Source of the DNA: Daphnia carinata
Lineage: Eukaryota; Arthropoda; Branchiopoda; Diplostraca; Daphniidae
Direction: 5' to 3'
DNA length: 64,000 nt
Assembly: GCF_022539665.2 (NCBI RefSeq)
Contig: NC_081331.1
Location: forward strand, 2,080,501-2,144,500
Position numbers and translations under genes: made by a program. Within the stretch, counting starts at the first letter, position 1. Each line of letters opens with the position of its first letter. The notes beneath the pieces are model-generated. The model did no database searches. It was given only the letters and a program-made list of their open reading frames with translations, and was not told the origin of the DNA. Shown here piece by piece: positions 51,837-64,000 of this stretch.

Positions 51837-51909
51837 AGCAAAATGATTATAATCTGCATAGGTCATCTGAATATTAGGAAGATATTTGCGTTCTGATTTC
51901 ATTCTTGCT
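51837..51909 (+). ncRNA. Candidate box C/D snoRNA, target not assigned
   Basis: C box-like ATGATTA (51843-51849, one mismatch), an internal CTGA (51867-51870, possible D') and D box CTGA (51893-51896). Flanking AGCAA (51837-51841) and TTGCT (51905-51909) can pair as a terminal stem. The D box is 67 nt from the 3' splice site, matching its sister elements. The guide before the D box, GATATTTGCGTT, was not matched to rRNA from memory. Confidence 0.55.
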
Positions 51910-52039
51910 AGGGCTTGACTTATAAAGCTGCTTCACTATCTCTAACGATGTCTTTCTTGTTAGGTTCGGCGACTTTGGAGTGGGGGTTCATCTTCTAAGA
52001 GTAAATATTTGCCTGTCTTTCTTGCGTTACGCAGTGTTG

Positions 52040-52108
52040 TTGAATGATGATTATTATAATCATCTGAAAACAAAGGAAGAATATAAATAATTTGCCGATC
52101 TGAGGCAC
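52040..52108 (+). ncRNA. Candidate box C/D snoRNA, target not assigned
   Basis: Perfect C box ATGATGA (52044-52050), D'-like CTGA (52064-52067) and D box CTGA (52100-52103), 68 nt from the 3' splice site. The guide before the D box, AATAATTTGCCGAT, has no target I can name. The segment GATGATTATTATAATCATC is also a near-perfect palindrome that could compete with the C/D fold. Confidence 0.55.
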
Positions 52109-52245
52109 AGAAAAACTTCCATTGTTTTGGTATATTTTGGATGTTGATGTAACCTCATCGTCTTATTGCAGGCGGTGTCGCAGGGGAGTTTCGTATTGTT
52201 ATAATGCAAGGTAAAACGCTTTTCACTCAGATCTTTTTTAAACTG

Positions 52246-52322
52246 TAAATGATGGAATCCATATTTGCTACTCTTGACTGTTTGAATGACGACAGACTAG
52301 ACCACCAATCACCTTCTGATGT
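52246..52322 (+). ncRNA. SNORD76-like: Box C/D snoRNA, SNORD76-like (28S rRNA guide)
   Basis: C box-like ATGATGG (52249-52255), D'-like TTGA (52274-52277), C' ATGACGA (52286-52292) and D box CTGA (52316-52319), 66 nt from the 3' splice site. ATATTTGCTACTCTTGA before and over D', and ACCACCAA before D, closely resemble vertebrate SNORD76. They are antisense to neighbouring parts of the 28S segment UUGGUGGUAGUAGCAAAUAU. Confidence 0.8.
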
Positions 52323-52431
52323 TGCAGTGTTTTAGTTTTTATTGTCGTTGTATTCTTTGACTGACTGTTGACTTATCTTCTACAGGTTTGGCGGAATTGT
52401 ATACTGAATGCTGAAAAACTTTACTTTGGTC

Positions 52432-52437
52432 AATAAA
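52432..52437 (+). terminator. Poly(A) signal of the snoRNA host/METTL6 unit
   Basis: An AATAAA in the last exon, which begins at 52386 after a clear TCTACAG acceptor. Confidence 0.6.
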
Positions 52438-52440
52438 AGT

Positions 52441-53180
52441 GTTAAAATGACGATTGATTTGTGTATTTTCATTTTCCGAAAATCTTATTATCAAGCACGT
52501 CTTGTTACACACGCAAAAGACGAAAAACCACAGATGCATTTGAAGAAAGATTAAAGGTTGCAATGAACGCCCACCACGATGTCTTCAATCGAGCGAAGGG
52601 GAATCGACATACTGGAATCTTAAGGCTACAATTTTCCATACTCGTTTTTTTACTAGTAGAAATTTGACACGAATTGTAAACTTCGAATGAAAAATAGTAT
52701 AGAGCCATAGGAAGCAAAATACAATAGCCAAGGTGGAAAACTTAATTTTATGCAGTAACGAATATGTGAATCGGTTAGGTCAGACAATTGTGAGGAGAGC
52801 GACGTCCGAGTGGTTCTCGCGAAAAAAGGAGAAAAAAGAAGTGTCTATATAACTCTGCCACAGTCCGCCAATGCCGTCGTAACGATTCGCATTAATATAA
52901 TGCAGAGAAATATTGACCGTAACACATATGAAGAGACAGAACTCGGTAAGGATTGTTGTATACTTTTCCAAGACGTAGTTACTCGGACGCGGGGGGAGGG
53001 GGTGAGAGAGGGAAAAACAACATACAATTGACGTTCGGTGACAGAAGAGTGTACGAATTGTCAAAATGATCCAACACGGATCAAGTCTGTGAAATTTGGG
53101 AGAAGAAGAAACAAGCAAAACGCAGCACTTCGTTGAAAAACAACCACTTAAATGTCTTTGTTTGTGAACTGCACAAAACG
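52441..53180. other. Convergent 3' region between snoRNA host and Roquin
   Basis: This should contain the Roquin 3' UTR. It carries no family-like reading frame. A short G-rich tract (52988-53010) is present. Confidence 0.5.
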
Positions 53181-55922
53181 TCATTCTTGTTCCTCCAATT
53201 CATGCTGCAGACGAAGTTCGAGCTCCCTCATACCGTTTGCTATTCCCGTATCCTCATCGTCACCGGTGGTAATTGCCAAAGGGTCACTGAAACCGTTAAA
53301 GAATTTAACATCCCAGTCGAGTGTTGCTTTGCCGTGGACTGGCGTCGTCACGTTGCGACGTTTCCTTTGCGTCAATCTCAACTGGCGTTCCTTCTCGCGG
53401 ATGTTCTCTTCGATCAAGTGAAGCTCCCGTGATAATCGTTGGCGGCCTTCTGTCATGCATCCGATCGAAGCTTCGCGTGTCGCCATCTTGAGTTCGTCAA
53501 TCTGTTGCTTGATTAATTCCAGTTCGTATTTCATCCGCTCAGATTCCGCAAGGAAATCGGGCACGGGTTCCACCGCGGGTGGCACCGAGTCGCCTTTAGA
53601 CTCCTGGCCATCACCGTCTTCTTCGTCTTGTCCCTCATTCCAATCATCCAAGTCACGACCGGTGGAAATCAGTGGGGTTCGCTTCATGGGTGTTGACGTG
53701 AGCGAATGGCCAAAGGAGGACGCCGCCTGGATCGGGTTGGACGGTCGTGGGATGATCCTTGAAAGACGCGATATTGGGCCGTATTTGCTACAAATGGGTG
53801 CGCCAAATGGGATGAAATCATCATCAAACAATCCTTCTGCCCTATTATAACCAGTGGCGCCTTGAGCCGAGGCTGCTGCTGCTGCTGCTGCAGGTCGTCC
53901 ATTCCAAATGGAACTATTCTGACTGTTGGTAGTGCCAATCTTTTCCAGTTGGTCTAAAATTTCTTGCTTACGACTCTGCAAGACGACCAAACTTTGGCTG
54001 GCCAGCGATGGAATCAAGCGAGCTGTTTCGATGGGTCGACTGGGATAGTCGGCCATAGGGGCCTGCATTCCGTATTCAGGTTGCGGCGGAAGAGAAGGCG
54101 CTCCGTAGAGATGCGGTCCAGCGCCATAAGTCGGAGGGGGCGGAGTTGGATAGGCACTGGCTCCGTACTGTCCGCGTGAACGGTAAGGAGCGTGAGTGGC
54201 AGTGTAAGGCGGGCCGCTGTAATTGGGACGTCGGCTCAACATGGCTGTGCCGTCCGCTGGAGCTGGGTTATAATAAAAACTGGTTGGGTCCGTCTCGGTA
54301 ATCATGGCGATTCCGGCTGCGTCGACGCCAACTACCAGATTCTCCTGAGAACCGAGACTTCCTTCGCCTGTTCCATTCCTGAGTTTGCCAGAATTCTTCC
54401 GGTGTCGTGACCTGTACCTGTCCAGCTCCTCCTCCGAGTGGGCAAATGTACAGTTGGCTCCGCGAGGGCAGCCGCCGCGAAGTAAATCGCGACACAAGCT
54501 CGTCTTGTACTTGATGCCATGTGATCCGTGGGCAGCTTGCTCCGATTGTCGACCATTGGATCTACTTCCTCCTCCGTGTGACGAAACAAAATCAATGAGA
54601 CCTCGGACGGCCATTCGAGCCGCTTCTAAGGCTCCATCGCATTCTGACCAGCTAGGGAGAGCGGCATCCGGACTGGGGTCGAGGGCAGCAAGTAGTTCCA
54701 GACTAGGTCGCAAATTGGACAGATTGTGCGGATCGCCCGTTCGTTGCAGAGCGATGACAAGCTCTTGCACCGATTGACCGAACGATTGTGGTGTTTGTAG
54801 TTTGTCGATGATACTCTGCATGTGCGATTTGTGGGCCGAATCGCCGTACAACAACGACGACCACTGGTCGGGGGCGATCCTCAGACCGGCCTCGGTAGCT
54901 ATTTGCACAATCTGGGCGTCGTGTTCGCGTCGTAGGGCGTCATAAGTCCTAAATTCATCTTTCAGTTGCATCAATGAAGAATCGCCTTCTCTTTTGGATA
55001 CTGAAAATAAATAAAAGAATTCTTTAAACATTGAACCAAGGTTTCATTTGAAGGTTTACCTTTGAAACATGAGGCACGATAGAGAAGCTGGACGACGTGG
55101 CCAATGCTCGTCTTGGAAGCTTGTGGAAAATGGGGTTCCAGTCGCTGAACAACAAACATGACGAGAACTTTACGTGATAAGGCCGATCCGTCTTCCAAGG
55201 CGAGCAGAACAAGTCGCAGCACCTCCTCTTGCATAGCCGGACCGAGAAACTGACAACCGCGAGCCCGGACAGCTGCCCAAAGGTTGGCAGAGAGTTGTTG
55301 CGGATTCTGGTGTTGAAGTATGAGCTCGGTGACAGTTCGTTCACCTAAAGAGCGAGCTGCCCGGACGGCCCTGGCCCGTCCTTCCGATTCGGCGAGTTGG
55401 CAAGTGACCAAAGTCACCAATTTGCGTTGCATGGGACGCGAGAGGAGAGGCACGCCTCCGCTAATTTTCAGGAAGAGAGCAAGCTCCTCGACGCAGCGTC
55501 GACTGGAACGGTACAACTGCCATTGTTCCTTGTCCAGGGAAGATAACAAAGTCGTCGTTGACTGTAATTCTTCTTCCATAGGCTGATCTTCTTCGTGATT
55601 ATCTTCATGGTGATCGCTGTTGTGGTGGACACTAGAAGGCGAGATCAGTTGTAACAGGGCTGTATTGACGGGCAAGTCTTCAGCTTCGATACTGACACTG
55701 CTTTGGTCAAATGGACATTGTCGACGATGCAGCTTTGCAAGGCATGTCTAGAACAGTGTTCAGGTTAAATATATAATTGCATAAACACATAACTAACAAA
55801 AATACCTTGCAGAGAGTGTGCCCGCATGCGAGGCTGATGGGTTGACGCTGGATGCGGTCAAATTCGTGTCGGCAGATGGGACAAGAAAGGAATTCAGTCC
55901 ACTGAGGAGCTTGAATGGGCAT
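53181..55922 (-). CDS. roq: Roquin (RC3H) mRNA-decay RING E3 protein
   Basis: Three exons join in phase (874 aa): 55922-55806, 55747-55060 and 55000-53181. The N-terminal RING is split by intron 1 ([36 protein letters not shown]). The HEPN and ROQ domains follow (about 90-400), with [37 protein letters not shown] and [15 protein letters not shown]. One CCCH zinc finger lies near residue 460 ([19 protein letters not shown]). A Pro/Tyr-rich linker and a charged C-terminal coiled coil ([15 protein letters not shown], then [19 protein letters not shown]) complete it. Roquin binds constitutive decay element stem-loops in mRNA 3' UTRs, recruits the CCR4-NOT deadenylase and acts in P-bodies and stress granules. 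Its RING is kept, so ligase activity is possible. Confidence 0.95.
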
Positions 55923-63303
<7,381 letters not shown>

Positions 63304-64000
63304 TGTGTTTGAACAGCGCAAAGTAAATGAAATCATTGCGTGAGCATTAGGAAAAACAAACTGGTCATATCCACGTACACAAAAAAAAAATGGGGAACGG
63401 TTGTTTTAAAAAAAAGAAAAGAAAGCCATCGAATTCTTTTTAAACTTCCCGATGTTGAATGCCTTGTTAGTTCCAAACAAAAAAAGAAAGGTGATTTTGA
63501 GGATTTTTTTGTTTTCTAATTAATTTCTTATCGCTCTCGTCGTTTGTCGTTTCGTGACGCTGTATTAATTAATCCTAATTGGAGGAAAAAAAAAATATGA
63601 ATAATAATTCAATTGGCGGATGGCAATGTCCGAAAAAAAGAAACTAATTATTTCTCCTAAGTGTTCCGTCTCGCCTCTCGTTATCGCCGATATTTTTGCA
63701 AAAAAGGGAAATCAAATATTTGTTTTTCTTCATTTTATTTTTGCGCAATCCGTTACGTGTCATTTATTTGCCGGCCAACGCCCTTTTTCAATGTCGTCGA
63801 TCACGGGCGCCTCATTGCTTCGATATGTTTTGAAAAATAACAGCGCAAAAGAAAACTAAAATCGGCCACGGTCGTCCATAAGTCGCCATTTGGAATCATT
63901 TCTCTTATCTTTCCGGTCGTTTCGCTCCGCATGCGTGCACAACAATCCGAAGGACAGGCAACAACAAAGTCCCTATATCTCCCCACTTGTTTTTCCAATT
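63304..64000. other. 3' flank of the EEIG gene
   Basis: AT-rich sequence with A-runs (63379-63388, 63586-63594). It probably holds the 3' UTR of the EEIG gene. No further gene is supported before the right edge. Confidence 0.5.

Larger units (their letters stand above)
51599..52440 (+). ncRNA. Spliced non-coding snoRNA-host exons downstream of METTL6 (GAS5-like)
   Basis: Directly after the METTL6 stop (TGA at 51596-51598) and one more base there is a donor (GAG|GTGGGT). Short exons follow with clean GT-AG borders: 51762-51804, 51964-52000, 52172-52210 and 52386-~52445. The last holds AATAAA at 52432. None has a conserved reading frame. If the first exon (50410-50422) were joined straight to 51762, the frame would close after about 15 codons. 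Each of the four introns here (162, 159, 171 and 175 bp) carries one C/D snoRNA-like element. The exons are either a spliced 3' UTR of METTL6 or exons of an overlapping non-coding host RNA sharing its promoter. Either form would be expected to be sensitive to nonsense-mediated decay, as GAS5 is. Confidence 0.7.

Overview
This 64 kb window is animal nuclear DNA. It holds intron-rich genes with short GT-AG introns (mostly 55-90 bp), AT-rich homopolymer runs, microsatellites, and single-copy metazoan housekeeping genes on both strands. The gene set fits a compact arthropod genome: a MADF-BESS factor, a pickpocket-type DEG/ENaC channel, a GH16 beta-glucan-recognition-type protein, a DEAH-helicase/RBR protein, and muscle Mlc2. 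A branchiopod crustacean such as Daphnia is my best guess; this is inference, since no species marker was read directly. All exon models were built by hand by joining GT-AG sites so that reading phase is kept. Most give products of the expected family length.

Layout. 0.7-1.3 kb: first coding exon of an unidentified low-complexity protein (-). 2.4-4.3: MADF-BESS factor (+). 7.9-15.0: 19-exon DEAH helicase fused to RING-IBR modules (-). 16.0-17.5: GH16 protein without catalytic residues (+). 18.2-20.4: DEG/ENaC channel (-). 21.0-24.0: anoctamin-10-like (-), divergent from CDC16/APC6 (+, 24.5-27.1). 27.8-30.0: CtBP (-). 32.0-33.6: MAEA (+). 33.8-36.7: TRC8/RNF139 (-). 37.7-38.8: myosin regulatory light chain (-). 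40.8-43.0: SRP68 (-), with one frame break in a homopolymer. 44.4-46.6: BiP/GRP78 (+) with two perfect upstream ER-stress elements. 47.5-49.5: alpha-tubulin (-). 50.4-52.4: METTL6 (+), continuing into spliced non-coding exons. 53.2-55.9: Roquin (-). 58.5-63.3: EEIG/FAM102 NT-C2 protein (+).

The most interesting locus is METTL6. One of its coding introns and four introns lying downstream of its stop codon each carry one box C/D snoRNA-like element. In every case the D box sits 64-68 nt from the 3' splice site. Three have guides I recognise: SNORD80-like (28S), SNORD44-like (18S A166-equivalent) and SNORD76-like (28S). These belong to the set hosted by vertebrate GAS5. The other two have no assigned target. 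The locus therefore looks like a GAS5-type snoRNA host fused to, or overlapping, a tRNA-methyltransferase gene.

Other points of note are tandem RING2-like modules in the helicase/RBR protein, complete loss of the GH16 catalytic triad, an ERSE pair at BiP, and several perfect palindromes in intergenic DNA. Five genes belong to ubiquitin-ligase systems (DEAH-RBR, CDC16, MAEA, TRC8, Roquin). This is probably coincidence, as they act in unrelated pathways.
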